Shown in pieces: positions 1 to 9,371 of a DNA stretch of 62,053 nucleotides. Below the pieces are notes generated by a model. That model had not been told where the DNA came from. It worked only from the letters and a program-made list of their open reading frames with translations, and did not search any database. Positions within the stretch are counted from its first letter, which is position 1. Every line of letters starts with the position of its first letter. Made by a program: the position numbers and the translations under genes. Source of the stretch: Collinsella aerofaciens (GTDB lineage Bacteria > Actinomycetota > Coriobacteriia > Coriobacteriales > Coriobacteriaceae); the NCBI RefSeq assembly GCF_018785265.1, contig NZ_WQPK01000017.1, positions 1 through 62,053 on the forward strand, read 5' to 3'.

Positions 1-1020
1 TACGACGTCTACTACCGCGTCCACGCCTCCAACATCGGCTGGATGGCCTGGGCCAAGGACGGCGAGGAGGCCGGCACCACCGGTATGTCGTGTTCCCTCG
101 AAGCTATTCAGATTAAGCTCATTAAGAAGGGCGCCTCCCATCCTGATACATCGGGGTATTCCCATCTTGAATTACCTACGGTGACGTATTCCTCTCAGGT
201 GAAAGGTGCTTGGCAGAATTCTGTCCCCGCTGGAGAGGTGTCCGGTACAACCGGTCAGGGAATTCCCATCACCGGGTTTTCAGCTAAAACTACTTCATCT
301 GTTGCCGGCGGGATTTATTATCAACTGCATCTTTCGAATGTGGGCTGGACGTCTGGTAAGTCAAACGGAGTGCAGCTTTCGTCTACCGCTGAATCCAATT
401 CGGTTGAGGCTATTAAAATTTCTCTTTCTGGTGACTTGGCAACCTATTTTGATGTTTGGTACAGGGTCCATGTCGATAACGTCGGCTGGCTTGGTTGGAC
501 TAAAAATGGCTCCGTTGCCGGTAGTACTGGCTATGGGGCCCATGTCCAAGCTATCCAAGTTCGACTTACGAGGAAGGGCGCCAATGCCCCCGGGAGCACC
601 GTTTCGCCGTGTTTGCTTGGGGAACCAACCGCGTTTGCAAATCCCATGCAGAAGAAAATTGTAGATCTTGCCCGACAGGTGCCGTCTCCTGGCCCTGGTT
701 TGTGCTCTGAGTGGATTGCAGACATTTATGAGCGTGCCGGATTTAGGAACGTCCATACAGATGCCTGCGATTACTACTGGGATTATTGTAAATTCACCGA
801 TTATTCTCAGCTGAAAGTTGGAATGGTCATTGCCGTTCCTTCGCATACGCATACCCGCATGGGCAGCATTTACGGTCACGTTTGTCTCTATATTGGCAAT
901 AACCAGGTTATGGATAATGTCGGTCAGATCAGGACGCTCGATATGGCGTACTGGTTGGATTATTATTCCACCTCATATAAGCCAAAGTGGGGTTGGTATG
1001 ACAACGTGCCGCTTGCATAG
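1..1020 (+). CDS. ChW-repeat protein with C-terminal NlpC/P60- or CHAP-like amidase (5' end missing)
   Basis: The reading frame is open from base 1, so the N-terminus lies outside the window. One ChW repeat of the YDVYYRVH...GWMAW type is followed by a set of three more (roughly residues 60-200), with GW and AGTTG cores. The last 125 residues look like a papain-fold cell-wall hydrolase: a Cys in GLCSEW (about residue 235), a His in YGHVCLYIG (about residue 293) and a polar residue in VMDN match the Cys-His-third residue order of NlpC/P60 and CHAP amidases. The likely role is wall-bound peptidoglycan amide hydrolysis, with ChW repeats as anchor or ligand binder. The first 28 codons are almost all G/C-ending while the rest of the gene is not, which suggests recombination within the repeats. 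The family choice between NlpC/P60 and CHAP is open. Confidence 0.8.
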   Translation, partial: YDVYYRVHASNIGWMAWAKDGEEAGTTGMSCSLEAIQIKLIKKGASHPDTSGYSHLELPTVTYSSQVKGAWQNSVPAGEVSGTTGQGIPITGFSAKTTSSVAGGIYYQLHLSNVGWTSGKSNGVQLSSTAESNSVEAIKISLSGDLATYFDVWYRVHVDNVGWLGWTKNGSVAGSTGYGAHVQAIQVRLTRKGANAPGSTVSPCLLGEPTAFANPMQKKIVDLARQVPSPGPGLCSEWIADIYERAGFRNVHTDACDYYWDYCKFTDYSQLKVGMVIAVPSHTHTRMGSIYGHVCLYIGNNQVMDNVGQIRTLDMAYWLDYYSTSYKPKWGWYDNVPLA

Positions 1021-1070
1021 CTGATCGAAAGTCATGCCTTCGCACAGGTTCTAGCAGTTACTCTGGTTAA

Positions 1071-1110
1071 AAACGAACGGGTCGTTTTGCAACGGTCCGT
1101 TCGTTTCTAT
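1071..1110 (+). terminator. Intrinsic terminator after the amidase gene
   Basis: A perfect 10-bp inverted repeat (1071-1080 with 1097-1106) of AAACGAACGG type closes a 16-nt loop. Its T-rich 3' arm stands in for a U tract. It sits 50 bases after the stop codon. A second, weaker hairpin (TTTCGG/CCGAAA, 1128-1153) lies in the leader of the next gene. Confidence 0.7.
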
Positions 1111-1198
1111 TTAAGTGCCATTCACGTTTTCGGTATTTAAGCAATTGCCGAAACGATAAATAATGATGCTAAAGATGGTCGATTGATGGGGAAGTCGA

Positions 1199-4100
1199 AT
1201 GAAAAAGACGCAACGACTGCTAGCAACGGCAATGACGCCATTACTGATTCTTCATTGTCTTCTGACGCCCCTTTCTGTCTGGGCTGATTCTTTACCGGTG
1301 CAGCCGGAGTCTACTGATTATTCCAATAGCGCCGCCAGCAGCTCGGAAGACGAGAGTTTCGTCCTAAATGATGAACAGCAGGGGGTTGAAGTCGAGCAGC
1401 CGACTGTGTCAGACAATGATTCTCCCTCATCCGTTTCTAGCGAGTCTGCTTCCAATGCGACTGATTCGCCGAAACCCGAAAATGATGTATCCGCTGTCTT
1501 TGGTTCTGTTTCATACCAGACTCATGTACAGGATATTGGCTGGCAGGCTCCCGTTTCAAATGGAATGACGGCTGGCACAACAGGTCGTGCTAAGCGCGTT
1601 GAAGCCCTCAAGATCAATCTGCTTTCACAAGATGGCACCCCTTTGGGGAATGACAGCATTTCGGTCCAATCACACATTTCCGGGATCGGCTGGGAGCCTC
1701 AGCCGGTGGGTAACGGGCAGACATCTGGAACAGTTGGAAAGTCGCGAGCCATCGAAGCGATCAAGCTATCTTTGTCGGGCGGTCTTTCTGACTCGTATGA
1801 CATTTGGTATCGCGTTCATTCTGCAAATGTTGGTTGGCTTGGCTGGGCCTCAAATGGTGAGCCTGCTGGAACACAGGGCTATGCTTATCAGATCGAAGCT
1901 ATTCAGATAAAGGTGCTTCCAAAAAATGCTCAAGATGCGCCAGCGCGAGGCGATGCCTTTAGGGACCATTCCCAGGAACCGCCTACTGTTTCCTATCGAT
2001 CTCATATCTCCAATGTTGGATGGATGGGTGTTGTCGCGGACGGAAAGACATCGGGGGTCATTGACTCAAGAAATGCAATCGAGGCACTGTCGCTTAGTGT
2101 TAATTGGTATGGCCACGGAGGCTCTATTTCCTCTCGCGCGCACGTCTCTGGCATTGGTTGGCAAAGCTGGTCTTCAGGTACTGTTGGCACGACCGGGCAG
2201 TCTCGGTCAGTTGAGTCCGTTCAGTTTAAGCTCAATGACGAGATATCTGCAACTTACGACATTTGGTACCGTGTGTATGCTTCCAAATTGGGCGGATGGT
2301 TGGGCTGGACGTCCAACGGGTCTCCTGCGGGCTCGGTGGGGAAGGGTGCCGCCATTCAGGGTATTCAGGTTATGTTGGTCGAAAAGGGCTGCTCTGCTCC
2401 CGGCGATACGTTGAACCATTTCATTGGAGCTACGGGTGTTCTAAGCGGGAGCTCGCTTGGTCTTAACGGTAAAAGCCTGGGCTCCGTACAAGGCAAATCA
2501 ATCCTATTGGGCTCCGAGAACGGCTCTGAACCTTTAACCTCGCTCTCCATTTCGTTTGATAATCAAGAGATTTTAGGCTCAATTGACTATTCCGGCTTTT
2601 TTGAATTTGGCGGATGGAGCGGTGCTGTTTCTGACGGTGCTGCGCTTAACTCTAAAAACGATGGGCGTGTTCTAAAGGCGGTGAGATTGGCTCTTACTGG
2701 AGATTTGTCTAATGCCTATGACATTTGGTATCGCTGCTTTGACTCCAAAAAAGGATGGCTTGGTTGGGCATGCAATGGCGCGGATGCAGGGGCAACGATA
2801 TCGGGTTCATTCCTTAAGACTGTCGAAGTAAGGATTGTCAGTAAAGGCGGCGGCGCTCCCGGAATAACGGACGGAGCATTTGTTTCCGATACTTCCGCCG
2901 ATTGCGCTCACGTTGTATATCAGGCTCATTCGGCTAACCGTGGGTGGTCTCCTTCTGTATTTGATGGGCAGGTAACCGGCACAACGGGACAATCGCTTTC
3001 TCTTCAAGCTTTGAATGTGTCGTTGTCCGGTGTGGATGACGATTCTCAAATTGAGGCAAGAGCACATGTTGCCAATATTGGTTGGCAGGAATGGCGATCT
3101 TCCGGTTATATTGGGACCGTTGGACAAGGATTGGCCATTCAGGCTCTTGAGCTGCGCTTAAATGGTTCCCTCGCGAATCAGTATGACATTTACTATCGAG
3201 TTCATTCGGCGGGCTATGGTTGGTTGGGTTGGGCAAAAAACGGCGATTCCGCTGGAACTACCGGGCTTAATATCCAGATAGAAGCTGTCCAAATTGAACT
3301 TGTTGCGAAAGGCGGGGATCCAGGCGCGTCGTCTGCGCCCGCGTTTATCACGGCACCAGCCCTAACGCTCCAGGCGCATGTCGCCACGCTTGGTTGGATG
3401 AATCCGGTTGGCAACGGCGATGTTGCGGGCACGACCGGTAGGGCACTTGCGATTGAGGCTCTGAAGCTAAATGCCTCCAGTAGCGTATCGGGCGGTATAG
3501 AGTACTCCGCCCATGTGCAGGATGTCGGTTGGCAAAGCTGGACTTCCAACGGGGATATCGCTGGAACGGTAAGCCGCGCAAAGCGTATCGAGGCTATTAA
3601 GATTAGGCTGACCGGTGGCTTATCGAACTACTTTGATGTCTGGTATCGGGCATATTGCCAAGACTTTGGATGGCTCGATTGGACTTCTAATGGGCAACCT
3701 GCGGGCACATCCAAGATTGGATATAGGATCGAGTCGGTTCAAGTGACGATTGTGCCTAAGGGTGCTGGAGCTCCCGGTTCAACTGGGCGTCCGTATACCG
3801 ATCAGCCTTTGCTGCCTGCCGACATGATGGCCATGCTTAATCGGGCTAATAGATATTCGAGCAATACAAACTGGCTCATTATGGTTGACAGGCAAGCATG
3901 CCGCCTTGGAGTTTTTCGTGGACAGCGCGGGTCGTGGAGTTATGCTCAATACTGGACTTGCTCTGCCGGCGCCCCTAGTACTCCAACGCCTACGGGTGAG
4001 TATACCGTCACCGGCAAGGGCTACTCGTTTGGACATGGGTATACTTGCTACTACTATACGCAGTTTTACGGGGACTACCTGTTCCATTCAATACCGTATT

Positions 4101-4234
4101 ACCAGGGAACTTTTAATCCCATGGACAGCCGGATGGGAATGCATATTTCACAAGGCTGCGTGCGTTTGCCCATCGATCGCGCTAAATGGATTTGGGATAA
4201 CGTGCCTCTTGCTACCAAGGTGGTAATCTACTAG
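1199..4234 (+). CDS. Secreted ChW-repeat L,D-transpeptidase (YkuD domain)
   Basis: This 1011-residue exported protein starts with a basic n-region, a hydrophobic core and an SVWADS-type signal peptidase site near residue 30. An acidic and Ser-rich linker (30-100) follows. About fifteen ChW repeats fill residues 100-860, arranged as five sets of three; each third repeat has the form IWYRVH...GWLGW and ends in a KG..APG spacer. One repeat near residue 410 is degenerate. The last 135 residues are a YkuD L,D-transpeptidase: an FHSIPY segment and an H-x-S-x-G-C-V-R signature with His982 and catalytic Cys987. The family makes 3-3 peptidoglycan cross-links or attaches proteins to the wall. ATG 1199 has GGGGAAG a few bases upstream. 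It lies between two terminators, so it is probably transcribed alone. Confidence 0.9.
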   Translation: MKKTQRLLATAMTPLLILHCLLTPLSVWADSLPVQPESTDYSNSAASSSEDESFVLNDEQQGVEVEQPTVSDNDSPSSVSSESASNATDSPKPENDVSAVFGSVSYQTHVQDIGWQAPVSNGMTAGTTGRAKRVEALKINLLSQDGTPLGNDSISVQSHISGIGWEPQPVGNGQTSGTVGKSRAIEAIKLSLSGGLSDSYDIWYRVHSANVGWLGWASNGEPAGTQGYAYQIEAIQIKVLPKNAQDAPARGDAFRDHSQEPPTVSYRSHISNVGWMGVVADGKTSGVIDSRNAIEALSLSVNWYGHGGSISSRAHVSGIGWQSWSSGTVGTTGQSRSVESVQFKLNDEISATYDIWYRVYASKLGGWLGWTSNGSPAGSVGKGAAIQGIQVMLVEKGCSAPGDTLNHFIGATGVLSGSSLGLNGKSLGSVQGKSILLGSENGSEPLTSLSISFDNQEILGSIDYSGFFEFGGWSGAVSDGAALNSKNDGRVLKAVRLALTGDLSNAYDIWYRCFDSKKGWLGWACNGADAGATISGSFLKTVEVRIVSKGGGAPGITDGAFVSDTSADCAHVVYQAHSANRGWSPSVFDGQVTGTTGQSLSLQALNVSLSGVDDDSQIEARAHVANIGWQEWRSSGYIGTVGQGLAIQALELRLNGSLANQYDIYYRVHSAGYGWLGWAKNGDSAGTTGLNIQIEAVQIELVAKGGDPGASSAPAFITAPALTLQAHVATLGWMNPVGNGDVAGTTGRALAIEALKLNASSSVSGGIEYSAHVQDVGWQSWTSNGDIAGTVSRAKRIEAIKIRLTGGLSNYFDVWYRAYCQDFGWLDWTSNGQPAGTSKIGYRIESVQVTIVPKGAGAPGSTGRPYTDQPLLPADMMAMLNRANRYSSNTNWLIMVDRQACRLGVFRGQRGSWSYAQYWTCSAGAPSTPTPTGEYTVTGKGYSFGHGYTCYYYTQFYGDYLFHSIPYYQGTFNPMDSRMGMHISQGCVRLPIDRAKWIWDNVPLATKVVIY

Positions 4235-4265
4235 TTATTCCTGTAAACGCCGAGAGTTTGTTAGG

Positions 4266-4312
4266 GGGCCCTTTCCTGTTGCCGTTGACTTGGCAACGGA
4301 AAGGGCCCTTGC
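4266..4312 (+). terminator. Intrinsic terminator after the L,D-transpeptidase gene
   Basis: A near-perfect 18-bp stem (4266-4283 with 4292-4308, one G-T pair or bulge) is formed by GGGCCCTTTCC and its complement, with a short loop. It begins about 30 bases after the stop codon. Confidence 0.8.
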
Positions 4313-4418
4313 CTTTGGATAGGGCTTCTATTTCTTCGTTCACCTAATTGGTGGCCTTAATGAAGCTAACTCCCGATAGTATGGTTATTGACGGCTGTCT
4401 ATCTAGGAGGCGATTCTC

Positions 4419-7400
4419 TTGAAAAGGCAATTTAGAGCATTTGTTGTTCTGATTTCCTGCTTCATGTCGATGCTGCTTTTGAGCCCTTTGGCTTGTTGGG
4501 CGGATCAAAATATTGGTGCCAACGAATATGAATCCGTTCCAGAGACACAATCCGACTCCTCGGATCAAACTGCTGCTGCAGCCGATGAAACGGCGCCTTC
4601 GATTGATGTTGCCGTGGAGCCCAAAGAGGCGGCCCCGGACGTCAGCTATAAATCTCACATTTCAGGCATTGGCTGGGAGTCGACGTTTACATCGAATGGT
4701 TCGACCTCTGGTACAACGGGCCAGTCTCGTAGGCTTGAGGCGCTCAGGGTTACTCTCCCTAATTCAGAAGACCTTGGTATCGAATACCGCTCTCATGTTC
4801 AAAATGAAGGCTGGCAGGATTGGGTTTCTAATGGAGCCGTCTCCGGCACAACGGGAAAGGGCCTTCAGATTGAAGCCGTCGAGCTCAAGCTGACGGGTGA
4901 AAGAGCAACTTCTTATGACCTGTATTATCGCGTTCATGCTTCTAATTTCGGTTGGCTTGGATGGGCCTCAAATGGGTCGACTGCGGGAACCACCGGTTGG
5001 TCTTATGCCGTTGAAGCAATACAGATCGTCATTGTAAAGAAGGGCGAAGCGGCGCCCGGCGATACTGCTGGAGCCTATGTCCCGTATGTCTTTAATTGCT
5101 CTCTTTCTCAGGTTGGGGAGACGACTAAAGTAACCCTGAATATTCCGCAGGTCGAGGATATAAAACGACTCGGTATTGCCGATTCGGTAAAGGTGTCTGG
5201 CTTCATGTCGTATGGAGGGAAGGTTACCCGATCTGTTTCCAGCACGATTGCATTCGGAGACCTGGGCTCTAGCTCCAGTGAAATTGACTTTAGCGATTAT
5301 GGTCCGTTTGACGTTACGTTGCAGTATTTGAAGAACGGAAACATCGTTCATGAGGACCATCAGTCAATTGGCATTTCTGCGAGCGAGTACAACCTTGCCC
5401 CTTTGAGTGCTTCTTTCCCCGTTGTTCTCTATTCGCTATCTTTCTGGGATATCAGCACCTCTTCTGCTGGAACGACCATTCCGTCGATCGTAATGCTCGA
5501 TCGTCCAGGTGCCTATAACTGGAACTCGCTTCCATCCGGGATGTATGGTCTTCCGTATCTGACTCATGAGGAAAATGCTTCTAGTTCGAGCTATCAGGCG
5601 TTCGCGGATTATGTCGCTGCTCTCTATAAAATCAACCCCAAGGCAAAGTTCAATCTGTATATCAATGACATCACCTGTTCGTTGATTCATAGGATGATTT
5701 ACGCCAATAAGATTCCCACTGGCCAATACTCCATTCGGCTGTTGTCGGATGGATCTGCCACGTATGTTTTTACCAACGAGGCTTTCGATGTTAAGGATCC
5801 AGATTCTAAGCAAGCGGAGCTGATTGCTTTATGGAACGCTGCCAAGAATAAGGAATACGAAACCGGTGAAGTCTCAATGTCGTATAGCGATTATCACGAT
5901 CACTGGGATTCTATGTATGCCGTGCTGAGTATTGAGCCCGGCACTCAGTGGTGGATGACTCGAACGAATCTGTTTACGAGCGGTGACGATAATGCCTTTG
6001 CGAATAAGATCGCATCCGATCCTAACGTTAAGAAGATGAACGTTTCGAGCATGCTTACGAGCCTGCAGAATAGGGGAGAGTACACGGTCCAAGCGTTTAA
6101 GGCTCTGTACAACTTTAACGATGGTTATTTTGATGCGGCTACTCAGCAGGGCAAAAAGGTAATGATGCTGCTTGGAACGTATGTTACTTACGAGCAGAAT
6201 TTTGACGACTATGCCAACTTGACCGAGGTTATCTATGGCGATGACTATTTGTATTATTACAAGGGGCATCCAAACACGCCGACGGGCATGTATCCCCAAA
6301 AGCAGGAACAGCTTGACCGTCTGAGCATTACCGATGTCGATTCTTCCGTTGCTGCAGAGCTGATTCTCTTCTTTAATCCGGAGATCGGTCTGTCTGGATA
6401 TGGGTCTAGTACGTATAACTCGGCCAGCGCCGATGCTGCTGGTGGACTTTGGAATTCAACGAAGGCCGAGGCCTTGAAGCCGGGTGCCGTTATCGATTAT
6501 TCGATTATGGATTGGTTTGCTTCTCCGGTTACCGAAGACACGGATGCTGCAATCAGATCCCTTTGCAAGCAGGGTGACTCTTGCTATCTCGTAGAATTTT
6601 CGGATTCCATCCTTGCTTCGGCAAATTACGACTTTGCTATTTATTCGCACAATAGCGGCGCTCTGACTTATTTCAAGAAGGACGAGTCGGGCTACGACGT
6701 CGTCAAGGTGTCACGAGGCTCGCTTGATGTTTTGGCAACTTCGCATGTTTCGAATGACGGTTGGCAGTCGGCTTCCAAGGGCGGAAATGTTTCTGGCACC
6801 GTTGGTCAGTCCAAAGCTGTCGAGGCTATAACTCTCAATCTGCAGAATGCTCCCTACGATGGCAGCTTGGAGTACAGGACGCATGTTTCCGATTACGGTT
6901 GGCAAGACTATGTGAAAGAGGGAGAAGTCTCCGGTACTACTGGTCAGAGCAAGTCTGTCCAGGCTATCCAAATTCGACTTACTGGTGAGATGGCCAATCG
7001 TTATGACGTTTACTATCGCGCTCATGTTCAGGACAAGGGCTGGCTTGGCTGGGCCTGCAATGATCAAGTTGCCGGAACGACTGGGTTTGGCTTGAGGCTC
7101 GAGGCATACCAGGTCGTTTTGGTTGAAAAGGGTTCGCCTGCACCAGGGGATACGAGTCAGCCCTCTATTCAGAAAACTTTTTCAATAAAGGCTCATGTTT
7201 CAAACCTTGGTTGGCAGGAACCTGTTTATGAGGGCATGACGGCGGGCACAACTGGTCGAAATCTTGCTGTTGAGGCGTTGGCTATTAGCAAGCCCGAACT
7301 CGGGTATTCCGGTAACATCGAATATCGAGCTCATGTTCAGAATATCGGCTGGCAAAAGTGGGTCAAGAACGGCAAGCTGGCCGGCACCACGGGTAAGTCT

Positions 7401-7583
7401 CTTTCTATTGAAGCTGTAGAAATTAAGCTTACGGGTGATCTCGCCAAGCATTATGACGTTGTCTATAGGGCGCATGTGCAGGGTAAGGGTTGGCTCGATT
7501 GGGTTAAATCGGGCGAGTGCGCAGGTACAACTGGAGAGGCCCTACATATGGAAGCGATTGAGGTTAAGTTGGTTGATAAATAG
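4419..7583 (+). CDS. Secreted ChW-repeat protein with Ig-like and GT80 sialyltransferase-like domains
   Basis: This 1054-residue exported protein starts at TTG 4419, nine bases after a perfect AGGAGG. A signal peptide ends near ACWADQ (residue 30). One ChW triad spans about 75-215 and two triads span about 775-1054. Between them, residues 225-325 look like a beta-sandwich and 330-770 match the two-Rossmann GT80 sialyltransferases of Pasteurella (PmST1) and Photobacterium, from memory of those sequences. The PmST1 residues Asp141, His311, Glu338, Ser355 and Ser356 correspond to Asp444 (in SDGS), His617 (in YKGHP), Glu647, Ser663 and Ser664, with nearly the same spacing. The known reaction transfers sialic acid from CMP-Neu5Ac to galactosides. 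No CMP-sialate supply outside the cell is known, so the true substrate is unclear; a lectin-like role is possible. The GT80 call is by eye only. Confidence 0.78.
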   Translation: MKRQFRAFVVLISCFMSMLLLSPLACWADQNIGANEYESVPETQSDSSDQTAAAADETAPSIDVAVEPKEAAPDVSYKSHISGIGWESTFTSNGSTSGTTGQSRRLEALRVTLPNSEDLGIEYRSHVQNEGWQDWVSNGAVSGTTGKGLQIEAVELKLTGERATSYDLYYRVHASNFGWLGWASNGSTAGTTGWSYAVEAIQIVIVKKGEAAPGDTAGAYVPYVFNCSLSQVGETTKVTLNIPQVEDIKRLGIADSVKVSGFMSYGGKVTRSVSSTIAFGDLGSSSSEIDFSDYGPFDVTLQYLKNGNIVHEDHQSIGISASEYNLAPLSASFPVVLYSLSFWDISTSSAGTTIPSIVMLDRPGAYNWNSLPSGMYGLPYLTHEENASSSSYQAFADYVAALYKINPKAKFNLYINDITCSLIHRMIYANKIPTGQYSIRLLSDGSATYVFTNEAFDVKDPDSKQAELIALWNAAKNKEYETGEVSMSYSDYHDHWDSMYAVLSIEPGTQWWMTRTNLFTSGDDNAFANKIASDPNVKKMNVSSMLTSLQNRGEYTVQAFKALYNFNDGYFDAATQQGKKVMMLLGTYVTYEQNFDDYANLTEVIYGDDYLYYYKGHPNTPTGMYPQKQEQLDRLSITDVDSSVAAELILFFNPEIGLSGYGSSTYNSASADAAGGLWNSTKAEALKPGAVIDYSIMDWFASPVTEDTDAAIRSLCKQGDSCYLVEFSDSILASANYDFAIYSHNSGALTYFKKDESGYDVVKVSRGSLDVLATSHVSNDGWQSASKGGNVSGTVGQSKAVEAITLNLQNAPYDGSLEYRTHVSDYGWQDYVKEGEVSGTTGQSKSVQAIQIRLTGEMANRYDVYYRAHVQDKGWLGWACNDQVAGTTGFGLRLEAYQVVLVEKGSPAPGDTSQPSIQKTFSIKAHVSNLGWQEPVYEGMTAGTTGRNLAVEALAISKPELGYSGNIEYRAHVQNIGWQKWVKNGKLAGTTGKSLSIEAVEIKLTGDLAKHYDVVYRAHVQGKGWLDWVKSGECAGTTGEALHMEAIEVKLVDK

Positions 7584-7660
7584 TAAGTGATGCAAGTCTA
7601 TCATCTATCCGCTATTGCAGTAATTCAGTGGTTTAGTCCAACTGTATTAGTTTAATCTTG

Positions 7661-7694
7661 AAGGAGTTTATGATTTTTCGTAAACTCCTTTAGT
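7661..7694 (+). terminator. Intrinsic terminator between ChW and gtr regions
   Basis: A perfect 10-bp stem AAGGAGTTTA/TAAACTCCTT (7661-7670 with 7681-7690) has a T-rich loop and is followed by TAGTTT. It separates the GT80-like gene from the AT-rich glycosyltransferase cluster. Confidence 0.7.
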
Positions 7695-7725
7695 TTAGCT
7701 ATTAATTAATTATAGGGACTCGTTT

Positions 7726-9351
7726 ATGAATTCATGTGCAAAACGATGCAAGTTTTATGGCGTTTTATTTGCTGTAATGTTTGTGGCTGCGTTATTAGTC
7801 GCAATTTATTATTGCAATTTGAAAACAGGGTTTCATGTTGACGAGCTGTGGACTTTCGGTCTCTCGAATAGTTTTTATTTTCCACATATTTTTTGGGAAA
7901 ACAATATGGATGCCAACTGGATGGATCCTACGTTCATTCAGTCTTATTTGACAGTTGATACAGGGCATGTGTTTCGGTTTGATTCGGTTTTATATAATCT
8001 GAGTAATGACGCACATCCTCCTCTCTATTTTTTCATTATTCATACCGTTTGCTCACTGTTTCCGAATGAATTTAGCAAATGGTTTGGCTTGGTTCCTAAT
8101 CTATGTTTCTATTCACTCAGCTTAGTATTTTTATTTAAGCTTTCTTACAAAGTGTTTCAGAGTAAGCCAGTCGCCCTAATTTTAATGGCTCTTTGGGCTT
8201 TCTGTCCCATAGCGTTAAATCTAGTGACCTACATTCGAATGTATCTGTTATTGGTGACACTTGCCCTAGCATTTCTTGATGCGTTATTCGATATGTTTAA
8301 TGCTTCCTTCGCCAATCGATCGGTTTATTTCCGCCTATTTGTTATTTCTTTATTGGGGTTTTTAACTCATTTCTATTTCTATATTTATCTCTTTTTTGTT
8401 TCCTGTTTTTTTACTATTTATTTTTGGGCAAGAAAAGGGTGGAGGTTCTCCTTTAAATATGGAGTCACGATTGTCTTATCGGTTTGTCTGTCATTTATCA
8501 TATTTCCTCCAGCATTAAGCAACATGTTTGGGAATCACTATGTCGAATCGGCCTCATCGCAATCAGGGGTAATGGTATTACTTAGACGAATTTGGCAATT
8601 TCTAGGGTCGTCGTCCGTTGATTTGTTCTTCGGATCAAGGCTTCTTTTGATTGCCTGCTTCTGTTTGTCAATTGCCCTTTGTTTCTACTTGCTATGGAAT
8701 AAAAAAATTAATCGTGAGCATCCTGAGTCGATTTATATAGTTTTATTATTTAATTCATCCCTTGTTTTTTACGTCACAGCTTGCTATGTATCTCCTTTTA
8801 CTTCGTCAAGATACATATGCTTGGCATATCCAGGATTACTGTTATTTGGATTTGGAATGTTCTTGTATCTATTTAGATATTTGCAAATTCGCTATAGAAA
8901 TAATACTGATTTCAATTTTCGGGGCACTATTTTAGTTTCTGTTGTATTTGTTTGCGCAATTATTGCTGCAGATTCTGTTTTCTTTTCTTCCAATGCTTTG
9001 TATTTATATCCGAAATCTGCTGACAATGAAGCCGCAGTAGAGAAGTACGCGGGTTCAACGGGGCTCTTTGTCTCTTATGATTACTATCAGCTCACTGCGA
9101 AGCTACTAGAAGTTGCCAAATTGTCTCGCATTCATGCGCTGATTCCTGATCAGAAAGCTATTAGCAGTTTTTGCGATAGAAATTATATTGATTCTGATGA
9201 TCTGGTTGTTTACATGAATAATCACGACTGCGAAGAAGAGGTTCTTTCTCAACTGAAAGATGAACTAGGATATAGTGGTTTTAAAAAACTGCCCGGATAT
9301 ACTCAAATCGATGATGGAACCTCTTGTTTTGTTTATGTCCTTTATAGATAA
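7726..9351 (+). CDS. Polytopic GT-C glycosyltransferase (Gtr/PMT-like)
   Basis: This 541-residue integral membrane protein has about ten to eleven hydrophobic segments. A first helix is followed by an acidic HVDELW motif at about residue 38 in the first outer loop, and a DAHPPLYF motif near residue 88. Both are typical of GT-C enzymes (PMT, ArnT, GtrII types) that use polyprenyl-phosphate sugars on the outer face of the membrane. It is the first gene of a close set with gtrA and gtrB and probably encodes the specificity enzyme that transfers the GtrB-made sugar lipid onto a surface glycan. Base composition is clearly AT-rich compared with most of the window, a sign of transfer. The sugar and acceptor cannot be read from sequence. 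Confidence 0.75.
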   Translation: MNSCAKRCKFYGVLFAVMFVAALLVAIYYCNLKTGFHVDELWTFGLSNSFYFPHIFWENNMDANWMDPTFIQSYLTVDTGHVFRFDSVLYNLSNDAHPPLYFFIIHTVCSLFPNEFSKWFGLVPNLCFYSLSLVFLFKLSYKVFQSKPVALILMALWAFCPIALNLVTYIRMYLLLVTLALAFLDALFDMFNASFANRSVYFRLFVISLLGFLTHFYFYIYLFFVSCFFTIYFWARKGWRFSFKYGVTIVLSVCLSFIIFPPALSNMFGNHYVESASSQSGVMVLLRRIWQFLGSSSVDLFFGSRLLLIACFCLSIALCFYLLWNKKINREHPESIYIVLLFNSSLVFYVTACYVSPFTSSRYICLAYPGLLLFGFGMFLYLFRYLQIRYRNNTDFNFRGTILVSVVFVCAIIAADSVFFSSNALYLYPKSADNEAAVEKYAGSTGLFVSYDYYQLTAKLLEVAKLSRIHALIPDQKAISSFCDRNYIDSDDLVVYMNNHDCEEEVLSQLKDELGYSGFKKLPGYTQIDDGTSCFVYVLYR

Positions 9352-9371
9352 CAGTAGGAAAAGGGTCTTTA

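Noticed and set aside
1-4234. CRISPR array suggested by regular repeats
   Set aside because: The periodicity is at protein level (ChW repeats) with diverged DNA and an uninterrupted reading frame; no identical direct repeats with spacers exist in the window.
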